In this document: positions 1-8,133 of the stretch, piece by piece
Layout of the letters: the number at the start of each line of letters is the position of its first letter
How positions within the stretch are numbered: the first letter of the stretch is position 1
Source: DATKZB01 sp035528235
GTDB taxonomy: Bacteria; Planctomycetota; Phycisphaerae; FEN-1346
Length of the DNA stretch: 15,090 nucleotides
Direction: 5' to 3'
NCBI GenBank assembly: GCA_035528235.1
Contig: DATKZB010000284.1
Location: 1 to 15,090, forward strand
Position numbers and translations under genes: made by a program
Notes under the pieces: generated by a model
Told to the model about the DNA's origin: nothing
What the model saw: the letters and a program-made list of their open reading frames with translations, nothing else
The model's database searches: none

Positions 1-10
1 CGATATTCAT
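1..10 (-). CDS. Start of the next gene of the T2SS operon (runs off the left edge)
   Basis: An ATG at 10..8 (complement) is preceded by AAGGAG with a 6-nt spacing, a textbook ribosome binding site. Only Met-Asn-Ile and part of a fourth codon are visible. It lies 57 nt after the gspJ stop on the same strand, so it is probably the next operon gene. In many T2SS operons gspK follows gspJ, but three residues cannot show identity. The Shine-Dalgarno sequence lies inside a hairpin (see 13-34). Confidence 0.45.
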
Positions 11-12
11 CA

Positions 13-34
13 GCCACTCCTTGCAAAGAGTGGC
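13..34 (-). promoter_or_regulatory. Hairpin enclosing the ribosome binding site of the gene starting at 10
   Basis: Bases 13-19 pair with 28-34 (7 bp). Positions 20/27 add a G-U pair in the minus-strand RNA and 21/26 one more pair, leaving a 4-nt loop. The AAGGAG Shine-Dalgarno (17-22, complement) is in the 3' arm. The stem could limit translation of the downstream gene relative to gspJ. The structure is seen; the role is inferred. Confidence 0.45.
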
Positions 35-67
35 CGGAGCTTACTGGGGAATTGAAATCGATTCCGC

Positions 68-859
68 TCATCTTGTGACGCAACCCATGGAAGAAACGTT
101 AGTTACGCGACGACGGCAGTCAAACAACCGGACAGCAGTGCGTTCACCCGATTCACTGAGCCCGCGAACCACCGTGCCGCGCGCTGCCTGCGCGGCCGCC
201 GGAACGTAGACCACGCGCCGGAACGTCGAATACGGATACTCGAGCGGCTCGACACCCTCCGGCAGCGGCTCGGTGCCCAGGACGACCTCGACGGCCTGCG
301 GCAGGTCGCCGCCGCTCCACCCCTCGACCCACGCGCTGCCGTCCCAGAACCCGAACCGGATGAACCGGATGAGCGGCGTCAGCAGCGACGCCTGAATCTG
401 GTCTCCCTCTTCGGCCTCGCGGGGCGTCAGGCTCTTCTGGCAAGTCCGTTCGAGTCCGTCGACCACCGGCTCGCCCGTCTCGTCCTCGGAGTACCGCAGC
501 CGGTACCCGACGATCTGGAGGTCCCGCTCGGGCGGCAGGCCTTCGGTCTCGGTCACGCCCTGGACCAGCCACACGCCGCCGCCCGGCAGCGTCACGCTGG
601 CGAACCGCACCTCGGTCGCCGACCCGTCCATACCCTGGCCCAGGAACTGGAAGACGAACGCGCCGCGCAGTTCCTCGGTCACCATGTCCATGACGGCCCG
701 CTCGGCGGCGACGAGTTCAACCTCCTTCAGCACGGCCGCGCGGACGTCGACGGCCTGCCGGTAGAACGTCAGCATGGCCACCAGCAACATGAGCGCCAGC
801 GACAACGCCAGCAACACCTCGAACAACGTGAACGCGCGCTTGAGTCGCCGATGCGTCAT
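68..859 (-). CDS. gspJ: Type II secretion minor pseudopilin GspJ-like
   Basis: A 263-residue prepilin-like protein. A short basic leader (MTHRRLKRA) is followed by FTLFEV and a hydrophobic stretch of about 20 residues. This is the class III signal cut by the prepilin peptidase GspO/PilD, with the glutamate at +5. The residue before the cut is Ala9, not the usual Gly. The rest is a periplasmic globular domain with no motif I can name. Assignment to GspJ rests on size, the signal and position after gspI, which it overlaps by ATGA (start 859, gspI stop 856-858), implying translational coupling. In the family, GspJ joins GspI and GspK at the pseudopilus tip. It could alternatively be annotated simply as a prepilin-type N-terminal methylation domain protein. 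Confidence 0.82.
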   Translation of the reverse strand: MTHRRLKRAFTLFEVLLALSLALMLLVAMLTFYRQAVDVRAAVLKEVELVAAERAVMDMVTEELRGAFVFQFLGQGMDGSATEVRFASVTLPGGGVWLVQGVTETEGLPPERDLQIVGYRLRYSEDETGEPVVDGLERTCQKSLTPREAEEGDQIQASLLTPLIRFIRFGFWDGSAWVEGWSGGDLPQAVEVVLGTEPLPEGVEPLEYPYSTFRRVVYVPAAAQAARGTVVRGLSESGERTAVRLFDCRRRVTNVSSMGCVTR

Positions 860-1284
860 GGCCGACTCCCCCGCGCAACCTGCGCCGTCTCGCTGCCCTT
901 GGCCAGAAGATAGTAAAGCCGGTGCGTATACCCTCCCGGCGTGTGGCGGATGGTGATCTCGACGCGCGTCAGTTCCAGGTCCGTCACGTTGCTGACGACC
1001 GGCGCGACGACGACCTCCCAGGTCCAGTCGGCCAGGGCCTCGTCCTCGTAGGCCATGGGGCCGGAGTCTTCGACCTCGACGACGCCCAGTTGCATCTCCG
1101 ACAGAAGCGTTACCGCCAGGTCGGCGGCCTGGGCCTCCCGCCGCACGCGCTCGGCCGACCGGATGCAGGCGCTCAGCCCGCCCAGAACGGCGGCCGCTAC
1201 GCCGAAGAAGATGGCCAGCGCCAGGACGACCTCCAGCAGGGCAACGGCCCGGCGGCCGCCCGGCACTTGGGGTTGTGAAACCAC
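856..1284 (-). CDS. gspI: Type II secretion minor pseudopilin GspI-like
   Basis: A 142-residue protein when started at GTG 1284. That start is chosen because GGAGGGGGAG sits just upstream and it gives a normal short leader; the frame stays open further into gspH, but that would give an abnormally long leader. The leader ends in GGRRA, followed by VALLEVVLALAIF, so cleavage is expected after Ala13 with Glu at +5. One N-terminal hydrophobic helix (about 14-35) is followed by a small periplasmic domain. GspI is the minor pseudopilin that forms the tip complex with GspJ and GspK. It begins 2 nt after the gspH stop and overlaps gspJ by 4 bases. Low family conservation makes I the best but not the only possible label. 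Confidence 0.78.
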   Translation of the reverse strand: MVSQPQVPGGRRAVALLEVVLALAIFFGVAAAVLGGLSACIRSAERVRREAQAADLAVTLLSEMQLGVVEVEDSGPMAYEDEALADWTWEVVVAPVVSNVTDLELTRVEITIRHTPGGYTHRLYYLLAKGSETAQVARGSRP

Positions 1285-1286
1285 GT

Positions 1287-1889
1287 CTACTCCCCCTCCA
1301 GTTCCTGAATCTCTTCCAGCGTCAGGACGCGCCGGCTGACGGCGCCGGTCAGGCCGTCGAGTTCGATGCGTGCGCGGCGTGTCTCGGCGGCGTCGGTCGC
1401 GGCCAGGTCGACGACGACCGAGTCGCTCGACCCGTTCGGCTCGAAGGTGATGACGGCCCGGCCGGAGTCGGCCCCGGCCCCGGCGCCGGCGGCGGTGGCG
1501 TCCTCGAAGTTCCGGTAGGCGCTGGAGCCCACGAACTCGCAGCGTTCGACGGCAATGCCCTCGAACTCCAGAAAACTCTTCCACGGGCAGTTGGCGTACT
1601 CGACGAACTCGCCGGGCTCGGTGAGCGGCTCGGGCTCCCAGAGAAGCTGGAAGCGTCCGGCCTCGTCGTCGAAGGCGAGCCGTAGGCGCCGGCCTTTGTT
1701 GGCGGCCTCGGCCCGGGCCATGCGAAGCGCCGTCTCGATGCGCAGGGCCCCCTCCTCGAGCACGTGCCCGCGCTGCATCGCGGGGACGTTCATGATGACG
1801 ACGCCCGCCAGCAGGACCAGGATGCTCAGGGCCAGGAGGATTTCAAGAAGCGTGAAGCCCCTGCCGGATGGCGGGGGCTCCGCCGCCAC
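1287..1889 (-). CDS. gspH: Type II secretion pseudopilin GspH-like
   Basis: A 200-residue prepilin-like protein. The leader MAAEPPPSGRG is followed by FTLLEILLALSIL and a transmembrane helix (about 12-33), with cleavage expected after Gly11 and Glu at +5. I chose GTG 1889 because it gives a leader of normal length and follows GGAAG closely, 28 nt after the gspG stop. An in-frame ATG at 1961 would overlap the end of gspG and give an unusual 35-residue leader, but cannot be excluded. The C-terminal domain has the mix of short beta-strand-like segments expected for GspH/FimT proteins. Its role in the family is a minor pseudopilin linking the tip complex to the GspG shaft. Confidence 0.8.
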   Translation of the reverse strand: MAAEPPPSGRGFTLLEILLALSILVLLAGVVIMNVPAMQRGHVLEEGALRIETALRMARAEAANKGRRLRLAFDDEAGRFQLLWEPEPLTEPGEFVEYANCPWKSFLEFEGIAVERCEFVGSSAYRNFEDATAAGAGAGADSGRAVITFEPNGSSDSVVVDLAATDAAETRRARIELDGLTGAVSRRVLTLEEIQELEGE

Positions 1890-1917
1890 GATCTTCCGAT
1901 GTCGCCGCGCGGCCCCG

Positions 1918-2385
1918 CTAGGGCGCCATGGTGTCTTCTTCGGGCATGTATTTGATGTCATCTTCGGTTTCGCTCACGCCGTCGGGGCCGTTGGACCAGA
2001 GGCGGAACTCCCGCGCGCCGGGCTCGTCGCTCGCCACGACGATCCGCTCGTAGTTGAGCACGTTGTTCCAGGCGTCAAGGGGCTCTTTCTTCAGGTACGG
2101 TCCGGACCATTTCTCGCCCTGCTTCTCGTTCTCGAAGGTGGGCATGACGCGCAGGGCCATCAGGTTGTTCTCCTCCTCGGTCGGGTAGTGACCGACGTGG
2201 AGTTTGTAGGTGTCGAGCGCGTTGGCGACGGTCGCCAGGACGGCGTTCGAGGCGTCGATGCGGGCGCGTTTCTGAATGCCGCCCACCGCGAAGATGGCCA
2301 CGCCGGCCAACATGCCGATGATGGCCAGGACCAGCAGAATCTCGATCAGCGTGAACCCACGCCGATCCTTCGAGCGATTGCTCAT
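1918..2385 (-). CDS. gspG: Type II secretion major pseudopilin GspG
   Basis: A 155-residue protein with leader MSNRSKDRRG, then FTLIEILLVLAIIGMLAGVA, giving prepilin peptidase cleavage after Gly10 and a mature protein of 145 residues. After the N-terminal helix it carries typical GspG features: an alpha-helix with the LDTYKL-HxGxYPT pattern, a W-GPYL motif, DAWNN, and a C-terminal SNGPDGVSETEDDI segment, the region that binds calcium in studied GspG proteins. AGAAGGAG with 7-nt spacing supports ATG 2385. GspG polymerises into the periplasmic pseudopilus that acts as a piston for secreted substrates. It follows gspF by 87 nt. Confidence 0.95.
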   Translation of the reverse strand: MSNRSKDRRGFTLIEILLVLAIIGMLAGVAIFAVGGIQKRARIDASNAVLATVANALDTYKLHVGHYPTEEENNLMALRVMPTFENEKQGEKWSGPYLKKEPLDAWNNVLNYERIVVASDEPGAREFRLWSNGPDGVSETEDDIKYMPEEDTMAP

Positions 2386-2472
2386 GAGTCGACTCCTTCT
2401 TGTCTGTGACGGCTCCCCAGAGTTTCTTTTCCATGGTCCCGCGCCGCGGCTGCGTCGCGCCGCCCCGCCGCG

Positions 2473-3666
2473 CTACCGGATGGACCCCGCCATACTGAAG
2501 ATCGGATACACCAGCGCGATGGCGAATACCGCAATGCCCGAGGCCAGCGCCACCAGGATGAGCGGCTCGATCAGGCGGACCCCCAGGTCGACCTGCCGGT
2601 TCGTACGGCGCTCCACCGTATCGGCAATCTGGAGCAAGGTCTTCTCCATCCGGTTCGATTCCTCGGCCACGGCAATCATCTCGAGAATCTCGACCGGGAA
2701 GAAACCGCTCTTGCTCAGCGGCTCGGCCAGCGTCTCGCCGGCCCGGACGTTCTCCGACGCCTCCTCGATGCTGTCGGCCAGGATGATGGAGCCCGTAGCG
2801 TCTTTCGAGATCGCCAGCGACTCCAGCAGCGGCACGCCGTTGGCGAGCATCGTGCCGAGCACCCGGCAGAACCGCGTAATCGCCACCAGCCGCGTCACGC
2901 GGCCCAACACCGGTATCCGCAGCCGCCACCCGTCCCACAGCCGCCGGCCGCGCTCGCTCCGGAAGAACCCCCACGTTCCCATCACCGACCCCCCCAGCCC
3001 CACCACGACCAACGGCCACAGGGTGCCCGCCACGTCGCTGGCAGCAAACAGCAGGCGCGTTGGCAGCGGCACGGCCACGCCATCGAAGAGCATCTTGAAC
3101 TGCGGCACCAGAAACACCAGCAGGCCCACCCCCACGATGACGCCCACCGTCGCCACCAGCAACGGATACGCCATCGCCCCGAGCACCTTGTTCCGCAGTT
3201 CGTCCTGCCGCTCGAGGAAGCCGGCCAGGTTGGCGAGGACCTCTTCGAGGAACCCCGCCCGTTCGCCCGCCCGGACCATGGCCACGTGCAGCGGCCGGAA
3301 CACGTCCGGGTAGTCCGCCATGGCGTCGGCCAGCGACTTGCCGGCGGCCACGTCCTCGCGGACCCGGGCGATGTACCCCGTCAGGCGCTTGTTCACGGTA
3401 GACCGCGCGAGGATCTCAAGGGCCCTCATCACGGGCACGTCGGCCCCCAGCAGGTCCGACAGTTGACCGTACAGCAGGCCCACGTCGCGCGTCCGGACGC
3501 GGCCCGACGTGCGGCCCTTGGCGACCTGTTCCTGCGGCGTAACCCGGACCGGAAAGAGCCGCCTCTCGTCGAGCGCGCGGACGACGGCGGCTTCGCTCTC
3601 GGCCTGGATGAGGCCCGCGACCTCCTCGCCGCCCCCCGTCTTGGCTATGTACTGGTATGTCGCCAC
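2473..3666 (-). CDS. gspF: Type II secretion inner-membrane platform protein GspF
   Basis: A 397-residue protein of the usual GspF/PilC length. It starts MATYQYIAKTGGGEEVAG, the standard opening, and has two repeated T2SS-F cytoplasmic domains (about 65-190 and 268-390). Hydrophobic segments lie near 168-190, 214-236 and 370-392, as expected for a three-helix inner-membrane protein. The start is GTG at 3666, preceded by GTGAGG. GspF forms the membrane platform that couples the GspE ATPase to pseudopilus assembly. It sits 77 nt after gspE. PilC of type IV pili is homologous; the four downstream pseudopilins of GspG-J type favour T2SS. Confidence 0.95.
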   Translation of the reverse strand: MATYQYIAKTGGGEEVAGLIQAESEAAVVRALDERRLFPVRVTPQEQVAKGRTSGRVRTRDVGLLYGQLSDLLGADVPVMRALEILARSTVNKRLTGYIARVREDVAAGKSLADAMADYPDVFRPLHVAMVRAGERAGFLEEVLANLAGFLERQDELRNKVLGAMAYPLLVATVGVIVGVGLLVFLVPQFKMLFDGVAVPLPTRLLFAASDVAGTLWPLVVVGLGGSVMGTWGFFRSERGRRLWDGWRLRIPVLGRVTRLVAITRFCRVLGTMLANGVPLLESLAISKDATGSIILADSIEEASENVRAGETLAEPLSKSGFFPVEILEMIAVAEESNRMEKTLLQIADTVERRTNRQVDLGVRLIEPLILVALASGIAVFAIALVYPIFSMAGSIR

Positions 3667-3743
3667 GTGCCCTCACCGCCCGGTCCGCCGCCCGCCGCCA
3701 GGCCTGTCGCGCTGCCGGGCCGGGCGCCGGCGCCGCGCACCGC

Positions 3744-5414
3744 TCAGACTTTCGTGCTGCGCATCACCTCTTCGGGCGTCGTGATGCCGGCCCGGACCTT
3801 CATCCAGCCGTCTTTCCGCAGGAGCCTCAGTCCCTGTTTGACGGCCACGTTCATAATACTTCCGGAGGAGGCCCGCTCCATGATTTTCTCGCGGATAGGG
3901 TCGTCGGCAACCAAAAGTTCAAAGAGACCCGTCCTGCCGCGGAACCCCGTGCCGCGACACTTGCGGCACCCCGCGCCGCGCCACAGCCGCTGGCCCGGAT
4001 CGAGCAGGAAGTCCGCCGGCAGTTGCTCGCGGTCCGGCTCGTACTCTTCCTTGCAGTCGGCGCAGACGGTGCGCACCAGGCGCTGGGCCATGGCGGCGGC
4101 CAGCGTGCTCGTCACCAGAAACGGCTCGACGCCCATGTCGAGCAGCCGCGTGGCGGCCGAGCAGGCGTCATTCGTATGCAAGGTGGATAACACCAGGTGT
4201 CCAGTGAGCGCCGCCTGGATGGCCGCCTCGGCCGTCTCAATGTCGCGGATCTCGCCAATCATCACCGAGTCGGGGTCGTGGCGAAGCACCGACCGCAGGC
4301 CCCGCGCAAACGTCAGCCCCGTCTTCTGCGACACCTGGATCTGGCTGACGCCTTCCAGGTGGTACTCGACGGGGTCCTCGATAGTGATGAGTTTGATCTC
4401 GGGGCTGACCATGGCCTGGAGCGCCGCATACAGGGTGGTGGTCTTGCCGCTGCCGGTCGGCCCGGTCACGAGCAGGATGCCGTGCGGCCGGGCGATGACG
4501 TCGCGAAACACGGCGAACGTGTCCTCGGCCATGCCCAGTTCGGGCAACGTGTAGAGGACGGTCGAGGTTTCGAGGATACGCATGACGATGCCCTCGCCGA
4601 AGAGCATCGGAATGACGCTGACGCGGACGTCGATCTGCCGGTCGCCCACCTGGAACTTGATGCGGCCGTCCTGGGGCAGGCGTTTCTCGGCGATGTTGAG
4701 TTTCGCCAGAATCTTGATGCGGCTGATAATGGCCGCCTGGAACCGACCGATCTGCGGCGGCATCGACGCCTCGTGCAGCACGCCGTCGATGCGGTACCGC
4801 ACGACCAGCCGGTGCTCGTACGGCTCGACGTGGATGTCGCTGGCCCGCTCGTTCAGCGCCTCCAGGAAGATCTCGTTGACCAGTTTGATGACGCTGGCCT
4901 CCTGGGCCATCTCCAGGAGGTCTTCGTTTTCCTTCGCGGCATCGCCGATGACCTGGACGTCGTCGGTGCCCATCATCTCATCGATCGTGTTGCCGCCCAC
5001 GCCGTAGTGCGTCTTGATGACCTTGGCGATCTCCTCCTCCGTGGCCAGCACCGGCTGAATCGCCAAGCCTGTCAGCAGCCGCAACTCGTCGAAGGCGTAC
5101 AGGTCAAACGGGTCGCTGGTGGCCACGGTCAGCGTGCCGTCGTTGCGGCTGATGGGAACCAGGTTCTTGCGGTACACGAGTTTGGCCGGCAGGCTGCGGA
5201 GGGTCTCGACGTCGATCTCGACGTTTGACAGGTCGATCAGGGGAATCGACAACTGCTCGCCGGTGATCCGCAGCACGGTCTCCTCCGTCACGTACCCCAG
5301 CCGCACGAGGGCCCGGTCGAGGCGGATGCCCTCCTTCCGGCGGAGTTTCATGGCGTCGGTCAGGTGCTCCGGCTGGATGAGGCCCTTCTCGAGCAGGACT
5401 TCGACGATGCTCAT
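3744..5414 (-). CDS. gspE: Type II secretion motor ATPase GspE
   Basis: A 556-residue secretion ATPase. The N-terminal ~90 residues form a T2SSE_N/MshEN-like domain. The ATPase core has Walker A GPTGSGKTTT (about 317-326), an Asp-box region (ITIEDPVEY), a Walker B-like segment (DPDSVMIGEIRD) and a His-box (STLHTNDA). A four-cysteine zinc-binding segment (CADC near 449, CRKC near 483) is typical of GspE/PilB. The protein is cytoplasmic, docks at the membrane through GspL/GspF and powers pseudopilus polymerisation. It is the first gene of the leftward operon and is divergent from hom. ATG 5414 has only a weak GGCGAG upstream. PilB is the main alternative, disfavoured by the GspG-J neighbours. 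Confidence 0.96.
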   Translation of the reverse strand: MSIVEVLLEKGLIQPEHLTDAMKLRRKEGIRLDRALVRLGYVTEETVLRITGEQLSIPLIDLSNVEIDVETLRSLPAKLVYRKNLVPISRNDGTLTVATSDPFDLYAFDELRLLTGLAIQPVLATEEEIAKVIKTHYGVGGNTIDEMMGTDDVQVIGDAAKENEDLLEMAQEASVIKLVNEIFLEALNERASDIHVEPYEHRLVVRYRIDGVLHEASMPPQIGRFQAAIISRIKILAKLNIAEKRLPQDGRIKFQVGDRQIDVRVSVIPMLFGEGIVMRILETSTVLYTLPELGMAEDTFAVFRDVIARPHGILLVTGPTGSGKTTTLYAALQAMVSPEIKLITIEDPVEYHLEGVSQIQVSQKTGLTFARGLRSVLRHDPDSVMIGEIRDIETAEAAIQAALTGHLVLSTLHTNDACSAATRLLDMGVEPFLVTSTLAAAMAQRLVRTVCADCKEEYEPDREQLPADFLLDPGQRLWRGAGCRKCRGTGFRGRTGLFELLVADDPIREKIMERASSGSIMNVAVKQGLRLLRKDGWMKVRAGITTPEEVMRSTKV

Positions 5415-5554
5415 GCGCGATCTCGCCCCGGTGGCCGGCCCGTGCGCACCCGCAGCGCACCCATCGCCCGGCTCTTTTCACTCTAACCCCCCCAGGCGAC
5501 GGGGGTTCCGAGTTTCTTCCGGCCACGGGGGTATGCCGCAGGCCGCTTTTTCGC

Positions 5555-5583
5555 TTGAACGCGGCCGCTGGGCAGCGTATTTA
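5555..5583 (+). promoter_or_regulatory. Possible promoter for the hom operon
   Basis: TTGAAC (5555-5560), 17 bp, then TATTTA (5578-5583) lies 42 bp before the hom start, in the 210-bp gap between the divergent gspE and hom. The match to sigma70 consensus is modest. The same gap contains a hairpin (AACCCCC at 5485-5491 with GGGGGTT at 5501-5507) and no other clear gene. Confidence 0.33.
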
Positions 5584-5624
5584 CTGACCTCTTGGGGCGC
5601 GCCCGGGACCCGCCAGGGGCAACG

Positions 5625-6938
5625 ATGAAGACCATCGGCGTAGCGGTCGTCGGTTTCGGCACGGTCGGGACGGGGGTCATCCGCCTTCTGCTCGACGATG
5701 CCGCACGCCTCGCCCAGGCCGCCGGGTGCCGCCTCGTCCTCCGCCACGTCTGCGACATCGACCTGGACCGTCCCCGTTCCGTCCCGGTGCCGCGCGACCT
5801 CCTGACCACCGACGCCCAGGCCTGCCTGGCCGACCCCGATGTAGGCATCGTCGTCGAGACGGTAGGCGGCACGACGTTCGCGGTCGACCTGATGAAGCGG
5901 GCCCTGGCGGCCGGCAAGGACGTCGTCACGGCCAACAAGGCGGCCCTGGCCAGGCGAGGCGACGAACTGTTCGAGGCCGCGCGGGCCGCCGGTCGGTCCA
6001 TCAGTTTCGAGGCGTCGTGCGCCGCCGGCATACCCATCATCCGGGCCATCCGCGACGGCCTCATCGCCAACCGCCTCTCGGCCATCACGGGCATCCTGAA
6101 CGGAACCTGCAACTATATCCTGACGCAGATGTCCGAGACCGGCGCGTCGTACGACGACGCGCTGGCCCAGGCCCAGGCCAAGGGATACGCCGAGGCCGAT
6201 CCCACCCTCGACGTCTCGGGCGAGGACGCCCGCCACAAACTCGCCATCCTGGCCGGGCTGGCTTTCGGGGCCCGCATCGACGTCGGCAACATCTACGTCG
6301 AGGGCATTGCCGGCGTCAGCCCACACGACATCGCGTTCGGTGCCCAACTCGGGTACGTCCTGAAACTGCTGGCCATCGGCCGCCACACCAACGCCGGCCT
6401 GGGCCTGCGCGTGCACCCGACGTTCGTGCCGGCCGCCAGCCCCCTGGCCACCGTCTCGGGCGCCGACAACGCCGTCCTCGTGACGGGCCACGCCGTCGGC
6501 GACACGTTTTACGTCGGCCCCGGCGCGGGCGAGATGCCGACGGCCTCCAGCATCGTGGCCGACATCGTCGACGCCGCGCTCGGGCGCGCGGCGATTACGT
6601 GCAAGCACGTGGCCTGGCTCGCCGGCCGCGGCGCGTCGCTGCCCGTCGAACCGATGGACGAGACGCGCACGCGGTACTACCTGCGGTTCGACGTCCTCGA
6701 CCAGCCGGGCATCCTGGCCGGCATCGCCGGCGCCCTGGGCAGCCACGACATCAGCGTCGCCTCCGTGCTCCAGCACGAGCCGACGCGGACCGACTCGGTG
6801 CCGCTGGTCGTGACGACGCACGATGCCCGCGAGGGCGACGTGGCCGCGGCGCTCGACGAAATTCAGCGTCTGCCGTCGATGGCCGGGCCGGCGGTGCGCA
6901 TCCGCATGCTCGAAGAGACCCGCCAGGGGAACGCATGA
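5625..6938 (+). CDS. hom: Homoserine dehydrogenase with C-terminal ACT domain
   Basis: A 437-residue enzyme that reduces aspartate-4-semialdehyde to homoserine with NAD(P)H, the branch point to threonine and methionine. The Rossmann motif GFGTVGTG is at about 10-17. VTANKAAL near 104-111 carries the conserved lysine. The signature GILNGTCNY is at 156-164, followed by AKGYAEADPTLDVSGEDARHK with catalytic Asp and Lys residues. A C-terminal ACT domain (about 350-425, starting YYLRFDVLDQPG) is the usual site of threonine feedback inhibition. ATG 5625 is chosen because AGGGG lies about 6 nt upstream and MKTIGVAVVG is the normal opening; an upstream TTG at 5592 adds only a non-conserved extension. 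The stop overlaps the next start (ATGA). Confidence 0.97.
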   Translation: MKTIGVAVVGFGTVGTGVIRLLLDDAARLAQAAGCRLVLRHVCDIDLDRPRSVPVPRDLLTTDAQACLADPDVGIVVETVGGTTFAVDLMKRALAAGKDVVTANKAALARRGDELFEAARAAGRSISFEASCAAGIPIIRAIRDGLIANRLSAITGILNGTCNYILTQMSETGASYDDALAQAQAKGYAEADPTLDVSGEDARHKLAILAGLAFGARIDVGNIYVEGIAGVSPHDIAFGAQLGYVLKLLAIGRHTNAGLGLRVHPTFVPAASPLATVSGADNAVLVTGHAVGDTFYVGPGAGEMPTASSIVADIVDAALGRAAITCKHVAWLAGRGASLPVEPMDETRTRYYLRFDVLDQPGILAGIAGALGSHDISVASVLQHEPTRTDSVPLVVTTHDAREGDVAAALDEIQRLPSMAGPAVRIRMLEETRQGNA

Positions 6939-8125
6939 AGTACGCCATCGTCATTCCGGACGGCGCGGCCGATCGGCCCACGCAGGCGCTGGGCGGGCGC
7001 ACGCCCTTCGAGGTGGCCCGCCTGCCGAACATGGACCGCATCGCCACCGAGGGTCGGCTGGGCACCGTCCAGACGGTGCCGCCCGGCATGGCCCCCGGCA
7101 GCGACGTCGCCATCCTCAGCCTCCTTGGCTACGACCCCCTCAAGAACTACCCGGGCCGGGCACCGCTGGAGGCGGCGGCGCGCGGCATCGAGGCCGGGCC
7201 CGACGATTGGATCTTCCGGTGCAACCTCGTGACCGTGGCCGACGAGCGGATGGTCGATTACTCGGCCGGTCACATCTCGACGCCGGAGGCCGAGGTCCTG
7301 ATCCGGGCACTCGAGGAACGGTTCGGCAGCGATATGCTGCGGTTCTACCCGGGCATCGGGTACCGGCACCTGGTGGTCATTCGCGGCGAGAAGTTCAAGG
7401 TCCGCACCACCCCGCCGCACGACATCCTGGGCCTCGCGATCAAGAAGTACCTGCCCAAGGGCCGCCACTCGGGCCGGCTGCGGGAACTCATGGAGGCGTC
7501 GCGCCAGGTCCTGGCCGGCCACTCGGTCAACCAGGTCCGGCGCGACCTGGGCGAGAACCCGGCCTCCCAAATCTGGCTCTGGGGCGAAGGACAGCGGCCC
7601 GTCCTGACGTCGTTCCGCGAACGATGGGGCCTCTCGGGCGCCGCCATCACGGCCGTGGACCTGGTGCGCGGCATCGCCCGGCTCGTCCGATGGGACGTCG
7701 TCGAGGTCGAGGGCGCCACCGGCTACTACGACACCAACTATGCCGGCAAGGCCGCCGCCGCCGTCGAGGCCCTCGCCAGCCACGACCTCGTCGTCGTCCA
7801 CGTCGAGGCCACCGACGAGGCCGGCCACAACGGCGACGCCCGCGAGAAGGTCCGGGCCCTGGAGGCCGTCGACCGCGAGATTGTCGGCCCCCTGCTGCGG
7901 GCCCTGGAGGCCGGCGACGAGCCCTGGCGAATCCTCGTGGCCCCCGACCACGAGACCCCCCTCGACATGCGGTCGCACGAGGCCAAACCGGTTCCCTTCG
8001 CCATGATGGGCTCGGGCCTGACGCCCGGCCGCGGCCGGCACGAGATGACCGAGGCCGCCGCACGCAAGACCGGGATGCACGTCGCCGTCGGCCACGAACT
8101 CATGGAGTACTTCCTGAAACGGTAG
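6935..8125 (+). CDS. apgM: ApgM-family phosphoglycerate mutase-like enzyme, probable homoserine kinase
   Basis: A 396-residue alkaline-phosphatase-superfamily enzyme of the archaeal cofactor-independent phosphoglycerate mutase type. Metal and phosphoryl residues are intact: IPDGAADRP with Asp9, GSDVAILS (55-62) with the likely phosphoryl-accepting Ser56, HVEATDEAGH (about 288-297) and PDHETP (about 337-342). Its ATG (6935) overlaps the hom stop by four bases with AGGGGA upstream, so the two are translationally coupled. A subset of this family found beside threonine-pathway genes has been proposed to be homoserine kinase (TIGR02535), and the hom coupling fits that role. A glycolytic mutase role remains possible, because the residues visible here do not decide between them. 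Confidence 0.92.
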   Translation: MKYAIVIPDGAADRPTQALGGRTPFEVARLPNMDRIATEGRLGTVQTVPPGMAPGSDVAILSLLGYDPLKNYPGRAPLEAAARGIEAGPDDWIFRCNLVTVADERMVDYSAGHISTPEAEVLIRALEERFGSDMLRFYPGIGYRHLVVIRGEKFKVRTTPPHDILGLAIKKYLPKGRHSGRLRELMEASRQVLAGHSVNQVRRDLGENPASQIWLWGEGQRPVLTSFRERWGLSGAAITAVDLVRGIARLVRWDVVEVEGATGYYDTNYAGKAAAAVEALASHDLVVVHVEATDEAGHNGDAREKVRALEAVDREIVGPLLRALEAGDEPWRILVAPDHETPLDMRSHEAKPVPFAMMGSGLTPGRGRHEMTEAAARKTGMHVAVGHELMEYFLKR

Positions 8126-8133
8126 CGTCGGCC

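Noticed and set aside
1890..1961. gspH starting at ATG 1961
   Set aside because: It would overlap the end of gspG and give a 35-residue leader before the prepilin motif. The GTG at 1889 gives a normal leader, though this is not proven.
3744..5414. Type IV pilus PilB instead of GspE
   Set aside because: PilB and GspE share all motifs, but the downstream order F, G, H, I, J of pseudopilins fits type II secretion. No PilT, PilM-Q or PilA-like gene is in the window.
5478..6821. A 447-codon open frame on the minus strand opposite hom
   Set aside because: Low-complexity Arg/Gly/Asp/Val-rich translation without motifs, lying opposite a clear homoserine dehydrogenase. Long antisense frames are common at this GC content.
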